From Thermacetogenium phaeum DSM 12270 (GTDB lineage: Bacteria > Bacillota > DSM-12270 > Thermacetogeniales > Thermacetogeniaceae), in contig NC_018870.1 of assembly GCF_000305935.1 (NCBI RefSeq), forward strand, positions 699,942 through 763,941: a stretch of 64,000 nucleotides of DNA, in the 5' to 3' direction. Of this stretch, positions 19,958 through 29,300 are shown one piece after another; the first letter of the stretch is position 1; the number at the start of each line of letters is the position of its first letter. A program made the position numbers and the translations under genes. A model generated the notes under the pieces. It had not been told where the DNA came from, did no database searches, and saw only the letters and a list, made by a program, of their open reading frames with translations.

Positions 19958-21410
19958 TCCCGACGGTTACTATCAAATTCAATTGGAAGAAGATGACTGG
20001 GAAATATTAGAGGGGATCGCTGCCAACCTCCAGCTTATTGCAGATGTTTCTCAGTGTGATGTGTTTATCGATTGTCCGACGAACGATCGAGATGTTGCAA
20101 TTGTTGTGGCTGAAGCCAAACCGCGTACAGGCAAGAGCTTGTACAAGGGGAAAGTTTCCGGACAGAGGGCGATAAGATTTAACGAACCAGGGGTGTTTGA
20201 GGCATTAGAAAAGGGTGAGCCTACTGTTGGTACCAGAGCGGTTTCCCAGGAGGGAGTTTTTATCAGCCAAAACGCTGTACCGATCTTTAATGCGAAGAGA
20301 AAGGTGATCGGAGTATTAATCAGAGAACGAGATATCAGCGAAGCAATGAAAAAGGAAAAGCAAGTGCAGCTCCTGGAAGAAACCACTGAATTGTTGACTG
20401 AAAATTTGCTTCGTGTGGCGATAGAAAGCGGCACTTTACCGGGTGCGCTGCATGACGGGCTGCTGGTCGTCAATAAGGATGGGATTATAGTTTATGTTAA
20501 TCCATCTGCCTTACGTCTGGCTGATGTGATCATTTCCTCTGAAAAGACTTTGCAGTCTGAGGGCAATTACATTGCCGAAACGGAACTCTGTGACATAGTT
20601 TTAGAGAAAGAACAGGATGGAAGGATGCGCGTCAGCCAAGAATACCGCTGTTGCGAATACTCGGTTGGTGATCGTATCGTCAACGTTTCATGGGTGCCTC
20701 TCTTTCGCAAGGAGTTTGTTGGAGGTATTGTTTTAATAAGAGATATTACCGATGTGCGTAAAAAAGAAAAGGAGCTTATGGTCAAAAGCGCCGTAATTAG
20801 AGAAATACATCACCGGGTTAAAAATAACCTCCAAAACATTGCCAGTATCCTGCGGTTGCAGATGCGCCGAGAGCATAACAAAACCGTTAGGGAAGCACTA
20901 GGGGTTTGCATCAACCGCATTCTTTCAATTGCTTCGGTACATGAGCTTCTTTCACAGAGTGGTCTTGAGACGATAGACTTGCATCAAATACTCCGGATGA
21001 CTGTAGAGAGAATTGTTCAAGTTGAGAATGAGTTGTGCGATTGTGAGGTTGAAATCTGCCTGTACGGGGATACCATTAACATTCCGGCTTTTCACGCTTC
21101 GACTATAGCTCTGGTGATCTGTGAACTGGTACAGAACGCGATGAGGCACGGTTTCAGGGGAAGCATAAACAGCAAGGGTAAGATCGTTATCTACACTAAA
21201 CAAATGGGCAGTTTCTATGAACTTCAGGTTGTCGATAATGGTGTGGGACTGCCGGCAAATTTTAAAGAAAATAAAGATTCACGGCTTGGAATCCAACTGG
21301 TGGATGTGTTAGTTAGGGAAACCTTAAAAGGAACTTTTCAGATAGGTAATAATCCTGAGGGAGGTGTGCGGTGCAGTATTACCTTCGATGTTGACAGGGC
21401 CGGTGTGTGA
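19941..21410 (+). CDS. eutW: EutW-type sensor histidine kinase
   Basis: A 489-residue cytoplasmic sensor kinase. The N-terminal 150 residues are the EutW input domain (GAF/PAS-like, TVGTRAVSQEGVFISQNAVP); a PAS domain follows (GALHDGLLVVNKDGIIVYVN); then a HisKA_2 dimerisation domain with phospho-acceptor His in REIHHRVKNNLQNIASILR and an HATPase domain (ICELVQNAMRHGF, VVDNGVGLP). No membrane segments. In enterococci and clostridia EutW autophosphorylates on ethanolamine and activates EutV. The ATG lacks a strong ribosome site, consistent with coupling to eutP. Confidence 0.92.
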   Translation: MLVKADPDGYYQIQLEEDDWEILEGIAANLQLIADVSQCDVFIDCPTNDRDVAIVVAEAKPRTGKSLYKGKVSGQRAIRFNEPGVFEALEKGEPTVGTRAVSQEGVFISQNAVPIFNAKRKVIGVLIRERDISEAMKKEKQVQLLEETTELLTENLLRVAIESGTLPGALHDGLLVVNKDGIIVYVNPSALRLADVIISSEKTLQSEGNYIAETELCDIVLEKEQDGRMRVSQEYRCCEYSVGDRIVNVSWVPLFRKEFVGGIVLIRDITDVRKKEKELMVKSAVIREIHHRVKNNLQNIASILRLQMRREHNKTVREALGVCINRILSIASVHELLSQSGLETIDLHQILRMTVERIVQVENELCDCEVEICLYGDTINIPAFHASTIALVICELVQNAMRHGFRGSINSKGKIVIYTKQMGSFYELQVVDNGVGLPANFKENKDSRLGIQLVDVLVRETLKGTFQIGNNPEGGVRCSITFDVDRAGV

Positions 21411-21461
21411 GTTTACATTAAAAGAACACTTAAGTGCGGGAGGGAGGCAATGAAAGGATAA

Positions 21462-22058
21462 GTGGAAAAAAGCGCTCGAAAATCGCGATTAAAAGTGTTG
21501 ATTGCTGATGACGAACCCATAACCCGCATGGACATTAAGGAAATACTTCAAGAAAACGGTTACAATGTCGTAATCGAAGCAGGAGATGGCCTGGCGGCAG
21601 TGAAGCTTGCCGAAATCTATTGCCCGGATATCGTTTTGATGGACATCAGGATGCCTCATTTAAATGGTATTGAGGCAGCTGCAGAAATATCTCAAAAGAT
21701 TGAGGGTGCTATCATTTTCCTAACGGCCTACAGCGACATCACGCTAATTGAAGAGGCGAAACAGATTCCAAAAGTCGTCGGGTATATAGTTAAACCGGTA
21801 AGTGAAGAGGAAATATTACCGGCTGTAGAGATAGGATTTTCATGCTTTTTAAGAATGCAGACTTTAGAAAAAGAAAAAGAGAAATTCAAGGGCGATCTCG
21901 AAGCACGCAAGATAATCGAAAGGGCAAAAGGTATTTTAATGCAGAAGTATGGTTGGAGTGAAGAGTTTGCTTACAAAAAATTACGGCGTTTGAGTATGGA
22001 CCAGAGAAAGCCGATGAAAGAAATTGCTGAAGCGATAATATTCACTGATTTTCTTTGA
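21462..22058 (+). CDS. eutV: EutV response regulator with RNA-binding ANTAR domain
   Basis: A 198-residue antiterminator: receiver domain (acidic pocket DDEP, phospho-Asp in DIVLMDIRMPH, Thr in IIFLTAYSD, Lys in YIVKPVSEE) joined by a coiled coil to a C-terminal ANTAR domain (KIIERAKGILMQKYGWSEE, AYKKLRRLSMDQRKPM). Phosphorylated EutV dimers bind tandem RNA hairpins with A1/G4 hexaloops and prevent terminator formation in eut leaders. Two such leaders are visible, directly after this gene and before eutH. Start GTG 21462 behind AAAGGA. Confidence 0.95.
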   Translation: MEKSARKSRLKVLIADDEPITRMDIKEILQENGYNVVIEAGDGLAAVKLAEIYCPDIVLMDIRMPHLNGIEAAAEISQKIEGAIIFLTAYSDITLIEEAKQIPKVVGYIVKPVSEEEILPAVEIGFSCFLRMQTLEKEKEKFKGDLEARKIIERAKGILMQKYGWSEEFAYKKLRRLSMDQRKPMKEIAEAIIFTDFL

Positions 22059-22089
22059 TAATTGTGATAAGTGATCTCAAACATATCTC

Positions 22090-22144
22090 GGAGAGTCAAC
22101 GGCGTCTCTCCATAGCTCGTGGCTGAGCTAAGGAGAGATTTTTT
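22090..22144 (+). promoter_or_regulatory. ANTAR-type antitermination leader before eutA
   Basis: First hairpin: GGAGAGTC (22090-22097), hexaloop AACGGC (22098-22103; A at 1, G at 4, the ANTAR rule) and GTCTCTCC (22104-22111), one T-T mismatch. The same CTCTCC forms the 5' arm of a terminator: CTCTCC-A-TAGCTC, loop GTGGCT, GAGCTA-A-GGAGAG, then six T residues (22106-22144). The two folds exclude each other. The second loop has G rather than A at position 1, a deviation from the consensus. Confidence 0.75.
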
Positions 22145-22174
22145 ATTTCTAATAGATGGGGTGGGCTTGGGCAA

Positions 22175-23614
22175 ATGGTAACATCGGGAGAAGGTTATGC
22201 ACTTCTTAGTGTAGGCATCGACATCGGAACTACAACGACCCACCTTGCTTTTAGTAGACTCTATGTCGTCAATCTGGCAGGAGGCAGCTCCGTAGCTAAC
22301 TTTGAGATTATTTCCAGAGAAATTATCTATGAGTCGCGGATTTATTTTACCCCTTTAATTGATGAGAACAAAATCGATCTCAGTAGGCTAAAGGAGATTA
22401 TTGCCACTGAGTATGCAACAGCGGGGATTGAACCTGGTGAAGTGAAGTCAGGGGCGGTCATTATAACGGGTGAAGCTGCTCTGAAAGAGAATGCCGATGA
22501 AGTTGCGAAAATTCTCGAGGGTTTAGCAGGAGACTTTGTGGTTGCGTTGGCAGGACCGGATCTCGAAGCGATTCTTGCAGGCCAAGGTTCGGGAGCGCAA
22601 CGTATCTCCCGGCGAGAAGGGATTACTGTGGCTAATCTTGATATAGGCGGCGGTACTACCAACATTGCTGTTTTTCGTTGTGGGGATCTTTGTGACACAG
22701 CTACCGTTCAAGTCGGTGGAAGACTGTTTACTTTTAATCCTTATTCTCTTGTGGTGAATTCGGTAACTAAGGTGGGACGTCAGTACGCTGACTACCTCGG
22801 TGTTTCGATAGAGAAGGGGCGACCGCTTAATCCGGATGATGTGGAAGTTTTTTGCCAGGGCTTGGTAGATATTCTTGATGAAGTGATAGAGCGGAGAAAT
22901 ATCAGTGCCCTTTCGAAAATCGGTTTGTTGAGAGGTCCTTTGAGAAGGGATTATCAAATTGATGCTCTGATTTTCTCCGGAGGAGTAGGGCACTTCGTAT
23001 ATGAAAACGAAATCAAGGATTTTTTTGACTACGGAGATTACGGTCCTTATTTTGCACAAATGATTAAAGAAAAATCCGTTATGCTCAAAAGGTATCACAT
23101 CATTCAACCTGATCATACTTTACGGGCAACCGTGATCGGGGCTGGAGTCTATAGCATGAAGTTGAGTGGGAGCACGATATTTCTTAAGAAAAAAGATTTT
23201 CTTCCTCTTCGTAACATTCCTGTTTCTCTTGTTCATCTGAAAGAACAAGAAAATTTGGAAAACATTAAGAGGAAGTTAGAAACCGCAATAGCCCCATTTC
23301 AAGAAAAGTACCCTGTTGTTGCAATTGCCATTACCGGCTGGAGGCACCCGAAACTTAACCGGATTGAGCAGTTGGCGCATGCAATAGCAACCGTTAAAGA
23401 GGACGGAATAGGATCACCGCTGGTCGTGATCACAGAGGGAAACTATGGGAAGGTGCTTGGGTACCTTCTCGAAAATCGACTTGAAGATGGGGAAGACCTG
23501 ATTTGCCTCGATGAGATAAAGCTTGGTGGAGGTGATTTTATCGATATCGGCAAGCCTTTAAATATAGGGGCTGTTGTTCCGGTGATCGTTAAAACACTGG
23601 TGTTTTCCAACTGA
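22175..23614 (+). CDS. eutA: Ethanolamine ammonia-lyase reactivating factor EutA
   Basis: A 479-residue Hsp70/actin-fold ATPase. Seen: phosphate-1 loop VGIDIGTTTTHLAFSR, IITGEAALKENADEV, phosphate-2 loop LDIGGGTTNIAVFR and a C-terminal adenosine-motif region (IFSGGVGHFVYE). EutA ejects damaged cobalamin from EutBC so that fresh adenosylcobalamin can bind. Its transcription is likely controlled by the ANTAR leader ending 30 bp upstream. eutB follows after 18 bp. Confidence 0.94.
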   Translation: MVTSGEGYALLSVGIDIGTTTTHLAFSRLYVVNLAGGSSVANFEIISREIIYESRIYFTPLIDENKIDLSRLKEIIATEYATAGIEPGEVKSGAVIITGEAALKENADEVAKILEGLAGDFVVALAGPDLEAILAGQGSGAQRISRREGITVANLDIGGGTTNIAVFRCGDLCDTATVQVGGRLFTFNPYSLVVNSVTKVGRQYADYLGVSIEKGRPLNPDDVEVFCQGLVDILDEVIERRNISALSKIGLLRGPLRRDYQIDALIFSGGVGHFVYENEIKDFFDYGDYGPYFAQMIKEKSVMLKRYHIIQPDHTLRATVIGAGVYSMKLSGSTIFLKKKDFLPLRNIPVSLVHLKEQENLENIKRKLETAIAPFQEKYPVVAIAITGWRHPKLNRIEQLAHAIATVKEDGIGSPLVVITEGNYGKVLGYLLENRLEDGEDLICLDEIKLGGGDFIDIGKPLNIGAVVPVIVKTLVFSN

Positions 23615-23632
23615 AAAAGGGGGTTGTCTTTT

Positions 23633-25024
23633 GTGGCGAAACGATACTCTGCTAGGGTTAGGGGTGAAACTTTTGGATTCTCTTCTCTTAAAGAAGTTTT
23701 TGCGAAATCCAATGAAGAAAAGTCGGGAGACCTGCTTGCCGGTGTTGCTGCTTCTTCTGCTGCGGAAAGGATCGCTGCCAAGAGAGTCCTTTCCGAGACT
23801 ACCTTGGAGGAAATTTATAACAATCCTTTAATTTCACCGGATGAGGATGAAGTCAGTAGGGTGATTTTGGAAAGTGTCCGAATGCCGATTTACAATCAGA
23901 TTAAAAACTGGACGGTTGCCGAGCTGCGGGAGTTTCTTCTGGCAGACACTACCACAAATGAGGATATTGCGTACCTTAGACAAGGACTCACCAGTGAGAT
24001 GATTGCAGCAGTATGCAAAATTATGAGCAATCTCGATCTCATTTATGCAGCCTCTAAAATAGTCGTTACTTCACACTGTAACAACACCCTTGGTATCAAA
24101 GGGACTTTAAACGCTAGGCTTCAGCCAAACCATCCTACCGATGATGTTGAGGGTATTCTTTGGTCGATGCGCGAAGGTTTAGCCTACGGAGTGGGAGATG
24201 CTGTAATTGGGATTAATCCTGTAAACGATAGTGTTGCCAGCGTTTCTCGTCTTATGGAAGCGACACATGAAATGATTACTGAATTCGGTATTCCTACCCA
24301 AAATTGCGTTTTGGCTCATATCACTACTCAAATGGAGGCTGTTCGCAATGGAGCACCGGTTAGCGTTTTCTTTCAAAGCATTGCCGGAACTGAAAAAGGA
24401 AATAAGGCTTTTGGCATAAGTGTCTCCCTTCTTGATGAGGCCTATGAAGTGATTAAAAGATATAGTACGGCGGCAGGGCCGAATCTGATGTATTTTGAAA
24501 CAGGACAAGGCTCGGAGCTGTCTAGCGATGCTCATGAAGGTGTCGATCAGCTGACTTTAGAAGCCCGATGCTATGGGTTGGCAAAGCGCTATAATCCTTT
24601 GCTCGTGAATACGGTCGTCGGCTTCATAGGACCTGAGTATCTCTATGATTCGCGGCAGGTAATTAGGGCAGGTCTTGAGGATCACTTTATGGGAAAGCTT
24701 ACGGGGGTTCCAATGGGGTGTGATGCTTGCTACACCAACCACATGAAGGCCGACCAGAAGGACATTGAAAACCTGGCGGTTCTCCTTACTGCAGCTAATT
24801 GCAATTATTTTATGGGGGTTCCTATGGGGGATGATGTGATGCTTAATTATCAGTGTACAAGTTATCACGATATAGCTACCCTGCGTCAGTTGCTAGGCCT
24901 CAGGCCGGCGCCGGAGTTCGAATGTTGGATGGAAAAAATGGGGTTGATAAGAGAAGGAATACTTACCGATCGAGCCGGTGACCCAAGGGTCTTTACAAAA
25001 GGAGGTTTTGCCGGTAATGGATGA
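23633..25024 (+). CDS. eutB: Ethanolamine ammonia-lyase large subunit
   Basis: A 463-residue TIM-barrel subunit holding the active site; with EutC and adenosylcobalamin it converts ethanolamine to acetaldehyde and ammonia by radical chemistry. Seen: RLQPNHPTDDVEGILWSM, DAVIGINPVNDS, ENVxx-type substrate Glu region in YFETGQGSELSS, and GCDACYTNHMKADQ. GTG 23633 is preferred over TTG 23624 because AAGGGGG sits about 9 nt before it. It overlaps eutC by 8 nt. It shows no frameshift or missing motif. Confidence 0.97.
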   Translation: MAKRYSARVRGETFGFSSLKEVFAKSNEEKSGDLLAGVAASSAAERIAAKRVLSETTLEEIYNNPLISPDEDEVSRVILESVRMPIYNQIKNWTVAELREFLLADTTTNEDIAYLRQGLTSEMIAAVCKIMSNLDLIYAASKIVVTSHCNNTLGIKGTLNARLQPNHPTDDVEGILWSMREGLAYGVGDAVIGINPVNDSVASVSRLMEATHEMITEFGIPTQNCVLAHITTQMEAVRNGAPVSVFFQSIAGTEKGNKAFGISVSLLDEAYEVIKRYSTAAGPNLMYFETGQGSELSSDAHEGVDQLTLEARCYGLAKRYNPLLVNTVVGFIGPEYLYDSRQVIRAGLEDHFMGKLTGVPMGCDACYTNHMKADQKDIENLAVLLTAANCNYFMGVPMGDDVMLNYQCTSYHDIATLRQLLGLRPAPEFECWMEKMGLIREGILTDRAGDPRVFTKGGFAGNG

Positions 25025-25874
25025 GAGACAAATTGCAGCTTTGGTTGAGGAGATAATTAGTGAACTTGAAGGAAAAAGTGGAGCAAGACGTGTTAACTCC
25101 CCCCAAGAGAACGTTTCTCAGGGTAAAGAAGCAGCCAGAGGGGGGCGAGGCTTAGTCAAAGGTGTTTATGATTACGGCAACCTGAAAGAAGTAATCAAAA
25201 CTTCGACTTCGGCGCGCCTGGGAGTAGGACGATGCGGCCCTCGGCCCCTGACGGATGTGCTGCTATCCTTCCTGGAGGACCATGCAGCTGCTCAGGATGC
25301 TATTTTCATTAGAGTTGATAGTGAATTCATTAAACGCTTAGGTTTGATACATTTAAAAACACGTGTAACCGATATTAATGAACATTTAACACGGCCCGAC
25401 CTTGGAAGGCGGCTTGATGAAGAATCAGAGAAAATCTTACGAGCTGAAGGTGTAACTGAGCCTCAGGTTCAGTTGATTGTAGCAGACGGGTTGAGTTCGA
25501 CGGCTGTAGAGAAGAATGTTCCGGAACTTCTACCTTTCCTTCAGAAGGGCTTGGAGAAGGAAGGAGTGAAGATAGGGAAACCCGTATTCGTGGAGTTCGG
25601 AAGGGTCGGCGTAATTGACCACATCGGAGAAATCGTCAGGGCAGAATCTGCGATATTGCTGATAGGTGAAAGACCGGGGTTGGCGACTGCGGAGAGTATG
25701 AGCGCCTATCTGGAATATGAGCCCCGGCTCGGGAAAACCGATGCTGACAGAATAGTCATCTCCAATATCCACGAGCGCGGATTGTCTCCGGCTGAGGCTG
25801 GGGCCGAAATTCTTGAACTCATTCAGAAGATCCTGCGTGCCAGGCAGAGTGGCGTAGGCGCAAACCTCAGTTAA
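25017..25874 (+). CDS. eutC: Ethanolamine ammonia-lyase small subunit
   Basis: A 285-residue cobalamin-binding partner of EutB. ATG 25017 is chosen because AAAGGAGG precedes it and the frame upstream lies inside eutB. Seen: an N-terminal amphipathic helix (ERQIAALVEEIISELEGK) of the kind that targets cargo to microcompartments, a linker, then RLGVGRCGPRPLTDVLLSF, LIVADGLSSTAVEKNVPE and LIGERPGLATAESMSAYL, which line the cofactor site. Confidence 0.96.
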   Translation: MDERQIAALVEEIISELEGKSGARRVNSPQENVSQGKEAARGGRGLVKGVYDYGNLKEVIKTSTSARLGVGRCGPRPLTDVLLSFLEDHAAAQDAIFIRVDSEFIKRLGLIHLKTRVTDINEHLTRPDLGRRLDEESEKILRAEGVTEPQVQLIVADGLSSTAVEKNVPELLPFLQKGLEKEGVKIGKPVFVEFGRVGVIDHIGEIVRAESAILLIGERPGLATAESMSAYLEYEPRLGKTDADRIVISNIHERGLSPAEAGAEILELIQKILRARQSGVGANLS

Positions 25875-25902
25875 GTGTACCTGCTTTTAGGGGGTGAGCA
25901 GC

Positions 25903-26559
25903 GTGAATAATTTACAGGCGATTAAACCTAGGGTACTCAGCGTGAAAATTATTCCCAACGTTTATCCAGAACTCGGTAAAGAATTGGGATTCAAGCCTCA
26001 CCACAGAAGCATTGGCATGATTACCTGTGATATTGATGATGCCGGCTACACTGCAATTGATGAGGCAACAAAAAAGGCTGACGTAGAAGTTGTTTATGCA
26101 AAGTCCTTTTATGCCGGGGCAGCTCATGCCTCCGGCCCGTTGTCCGGAGAATTTATCGGAATTCTTGCCGGCCCTAACCCTGCGGAAGTTCAAAGCGGTC
26201 TTAATGCAGCCATTCAGTGTCTGGAAGAGGAGGCCTGGTTTTACGCCGCCGATCCGGATGGGAAAATTGCTTTTTATCCCCATGTGATTTCCCGGACTGG
26301 GAGTTATCTTTCGAAGGTTTGTGGAATTCCGGAGGGCACGCCGATAGCTTACTTGATTGCCCCTCCAATTGAAGCCATGTATGCTCTTGATTTAGCTTTA
26401 AAAGCTGCTGAAGTTAAACTTTGCGTGTTTTATGGACCGCCTACCGAAACCAACTTTGCCGGTGGATTGTTGACGGGAACTCAAAGCGCGTGTCGTGCTG
26501 CAGCCCGCGCTTTTCAGGAAGGTGTTCTCTATGTTGCTCGAAATCCCTTGAAATTCTAG
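25903..26559 (+). CDS. eutL: EutL-type trimeric microcompartment shell protein
   Basis: A 218-residue protein of two circularly permuted BMC domains, forming pseudohexameric trimers with a gated pore. Seen: KIIPNVYPELGKELGF, SIGMITCDIDDAGYTAIDEA, SGPLSGEFIGILAGPNPAEV and TETNFAGGLLTGTQSAC. GTG 25903 is chosen over GTG 25894 because AGGGGG lies at the right distance. Follows eutC by 28 bp and precedes eutE by 12 bp. Confidence 0.95.
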   Translation: MNNLQAIKPRVLSVKIIPNVYPELGKELGFKPHHRSIGMITCDIDDAGYTAIDEATKKADVEVVYAKSFYAGAAHASGPLSGEFIGILAGPNPAEVQSGLNAAIQCLEEEAWFYAADPDGKIAFYPHVISRTGSYLSKVCGIPEGTPIAYLIAPPIEAMYALDLALKAAEVKLCVFYGPPTETNFAGGLLTGTQSACRAAARAFQEGVLYVARNPLKF

Positions 26560-26571
26560 GAGGTAAGGCAG

Positions 26572-28083
26572 GTGGGTATTGATAAGGATTTAATTTCCAG
26601 ACAGCAGGCGCGAGACTTAGCTAAAAAAGCCTCTGCTGCGCAGAAGATTTGGGCTCAAGCATCTCAGGAAGAGGTGGATCGCGTTGTGGAAGCTGCAGTT
26701 AAGGCGGGGGCTGATGCTGCTCAGAAGCTCGCGGAAATGGCTGTAGAAGAGACCTGCATGGGTACAGTTCAGGATAAAGTAGTAAAAAACCTCCTGGCGA
26801 CGAAGATTCTTGGTGATTACATCAGAGATATGAGAACCGTTGGAGTTGTCAATGAGGATCAAGAGAAAAAAATCGTGGAAATTGCAGAACCTGTTGGCAC
26901 GATTGCCGGCATCACTCCAACGACTAACCCAACTTCAACCGTTCTTTACAAAGCGATTATCGCTTTAAAGTCGAGGAACGCGATTGTCTTTTCACCCCAC
27001 CCCAGAGCGGTGCGGTGCAGCTGTGAGGCTGCCAGAACTGTTTACGAGGCAGCTGTAAAAGCAGGAGCGCCTGAAGGGATCATCGGTTGTATGGACACAC
27101 CTACCATGGAGGGAACTCGAGAATTAATGACCTATCCGGATGTCAGCTTCATTCTGGCTACCGGAGGCACGAGTCTGGTACATGCTGCTTACAGTTCTGG
27201 AAAGCCGGCGATTGGGGTGGGCCCCGGGAATGTGCCTGTCTACATTGAACGAACTGCTGATGTGGAAAAAGCCGTGCGCTACATTATTTTGAGTAAAACC
27301 TTTGACAACGGAACGGTTTGTGCTTCTGAGCAGCATGTTGTGACCGAGCGGGTGATCGAGGATGTGGTTGTAGAGGCTTTAAAAGAAAACGGCGCCTATT
27401 TTCTGGACAGTTCAGAAAAGAAAAAGGTTGAGGAGGTGGTTGTCCGCAACGGAGGCGTTAATCCAAAAGTCGTTGGTCAGGCGGCGACGAAGATTGCTGA
27501 AATGGCGGGTATCAAGGTTCCTGTCGGAACAAAAGTTCTTATTGCAAACCTCTCGCAGGTAGGGCCTCATGAGCCTCTTTCCGGCGAGAAGCTTTGTCCG
27601 GTTCTTGGGTTCTACACTGTCGACAACTGGGTGGAGGCATGTGAGTTGTGCATATCTTTGCTTCAGTATATGGGAATAGGCCACACTCTGGCAATTCATT
27701 CACAAAATGAAGCTGTTGTCATGGAGTTTGCTTTAAAGAAGCCGATTTCCCGGATAGTTTGGAATTCTCCGTCAACCCACGGAGCGGTAGGTCTCACCAC
27801 AGGGCTGGCGCCGGCGCTGACGCTAAGCTGCGGAGCAATGGGAGGAAGCAGTACCGCGGATAATGTAACTCCGTACCATCTTCTCAATATTAAAAGACTT
27901 TGCGCCGGGATTAAGGATCCTGAAGAGCTTAATTTCGGGAGCGCAACAGGCACATTGCAGAGGCAAGATTTAGAGGCTATTGTTCGGGAGGTGCTGCGCC
28001 GTAGTCCGGATAAGTGCCTGCAAGAAGTTGAGTCTATCGTTTGGGAGACGTGGAAACGGTTACAGGAAAGTTCTGTTAAATGA
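26572..28083 (+). CDS. eutE: CoA-acylating acetaldehyde dehydrogenase EutE
   Basis: A 503-residue aldehyde dehydrogenase turning acetaldehyde, CoA and NAD+ into acetyl-CoA. Catalytic Cys at about residue 250 in NGTVCASEQ; cofactor-fold motifs GITPTTNPTSTV and GVGPGNVPVYIERTAD; C-terminal GAMGGSSTADNVTPYHL. The N-terminal 35 residues form an Ala-rich helix (LISRQQARDLAKKASAAQ) that may act in encapsulation. No eutG alcohol dehydrogenase or eutD phosphotransacetylase is nearby, so downstream steps are encoded elsewhere. Confidence 0.95.
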   Translation: MGIDKDLISRQQARDLAKKASAAQKIWAQASQEEVDRVVEAAVKAGADAAQKLAEMAVEETCMGTVQDKVVKNLLATKILGDYIRDMRTVGVVNEDQEKKIVEIAEPVGTIAGITPTTNPTSTVLYKAIIALKSRNAIVFSPHPRAVRCSCEAARTVYEAAVKAGAPEGIIGCMDTPTMEGTRELMTYPDVSFILATGGTSLVHAAYSSGKPAIGVGPGNVPVYIERTADVEKAVRYIILSKTFDNGTVCASEQHVVTERVIEDVVVEALKENGAYFLDSSEKKKVEEVVVRNGGVNPKVVGQAATKIAEMAGIKVPVGTKVLIANLSQVGPHEPLSGEKLCPVLGFYTVDNWVEACELCISLLQYMGIGHTLAIHSQNEAVVMEFALKKPISRIVWNSPSTHGAVGLTTGLAPALTLSCGAMGGSSTADNVTPYHLLNIKRLCAGIKDPEELNFGSATGTLQRQDLEAIVREVLRRSPDKCLQEVESIVWETWKRLQESSVK

Positions 28084-28176
28084 TGCGACAAAAAAGTGGA
28101 GTGGCGCTGTTCGGTAGCAAACTCACCGATCTCAAAAATCGATCGTTAAGCAAAATTCAAGGAGGGAGTATGAAAA

Positions 28177-28479
28177 GTGGTTAGTTTAATTGCTTTAGGG
28201 ATGATCGAAACAAGGGGGCTTGTGGCTGCGATTGAGGCTGCGGACGCCATGTGTAAAGCTGCGGACGTCAGACTTATTGGTCGTGACCTTTCTAGCGGTG
28301 GCCTGGTGGCTGTAATGGTGCGTGGAGATGTTGGTGCCGTCAAAGCGGCGGTAGATGCCGGTGCTGCTGCTGCTCAGAAGGTAGGAGAGTTGGTAGCTGT
28401 TCATGTAATCCCTCGTCCCCATAATGAGGTGGAATACATTCTCCCGCGTCCCGGTTCCCAAGACAAGACGAAAAAGTAA
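28177..28479 (+). CDS. eutM: BMC-domain hexameric shell protein EutM/PduA type (copy 1)
   Basis: A 100-residue canonical BMC protein: [34 protein letters not shown], pore loop region [20 protein letters not shown] and C-terminal [14 protein letters not shown]. It tiles the shell facets, with a central pore for small substrates. GTG 28177 follows GGAGGGAG. A close paralogue lies at 33799. Confidence 0.95.
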   Translation: MVSLIALGMIETRGLVAAIEAADAMCKAADVRLIGRDLSSGGLVAVMVRGDVGAVKAAVDAGAAAAQKVGELVAVHVIPRPHNEVEYILPRPGSQDKTKK

Positions 28480-28495
28480 AAGGAGTTGAGCAATA

Positions 28496-29215
28496 TTGGG
28501 TGTGCTTACGGAAATAGAACTTCGGGACCGGGTGAGGCGGGAGGGGCCTTTGGACACTATTAGTGTTGAACCGGAAACCCTAATCACTCCGGCTGCCGCC
28601 CAGTATGCTCGGGAGCAAGGCATTAAGATCGTTTTTACAGACCGAGAAAAAGGAATTTCTAAGGAACAGCTTAAGGGGCAAAAAAAACCAGAGCACTATA
28701 CTCATCTTGATCGAAAAAACCTTGTTCCCAAAACTCATCCCCGGATTAAGTTGAGGGGGATGCTTGACCTCCTTCAGGCGGTTATTATTAAGACTCAGGT
28801 GGCCGCTCAACAAGAAGGGATGCCGCAATTAGTAGGTGACCTAGAGCAGATGCTTGCTTATGCACGCCAGTTATTGCGAGCTGAGGTTACCGGGGATGGG
28901 GTTCCTGAGTTGAGACTGTTTGGGCTCTCTGAGGAGGATATTCGTGAATATTCACATCATCCCTTCAGTAAGATCGGAGTCAACCATCTAACTCCCAGCT
29001 ACCACATGGGACAGGTAATTGCCGAACTCAACTACCTGCGTGCCGTTGTGCGTCAGGTGGAAGTATCCGCTTGTGATGCTTACCTCCACCAAGACGGAAC
29101 GCCAGAGAGAGCAGATATCATCAAGGCTTTAAACCGCTTAAGCAGCGCAGTCTATGTGATGGAATGCAAAGTTGTGGCCGGCCAGTATTATAGCCGTGCC
29201 AAAGGTGAGGATTAG
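28496..29215 (+). CDS. eutT: EutT-type cobalamin adenosyltransferase
   Basis: A 239-residue protein. The N-terminal 50 residues carry the module ITPAAAQYAREQGIKIVF; the rest matches the EutT adenosyltransferase fold (HPRIKLRGMLDLLQAVIIKTQ, then LNYLRAVVRQVEVSACDAY and LSSAVYVMECKVVAGQYY). It makes adenosylcobalamin from ATP for EutBC. The family has a metal-binding Cys-rich site in some members; here a single Cys (SACDAY) is seen there. TTG 28496 follows AAAAGGAG. Confidence 0.87.
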   Translation: MGVLTEIELRDRVRREGPLDTISVEPETLITPAAAQYAREQGIKIVFTDREKGISKEQLKGQKKPEHYTHLDRKNLVPKTHPRIKLRGMLDLLQAVIIKTQVAAQQEGMPQLVGDLEQMLAYARQLLRAEVTGDGVPELRLFGLSEEDIREYSHHPFSKIGVNHLTPSYHMGQVIAELNYLRAVVRQVEVSACDAYLHQDGTPERADIIKALNRLSSAVYVMECKVVAGQYYSRAKGED

Positions 29216-29300
29216 ATGCTAGAAGGAAACAAATCTGTAAAACTGTTGAAAAGAGGTTGTGCGAGGAAGATGGGATATTATTAGAAAGCGGTGATCCGAA

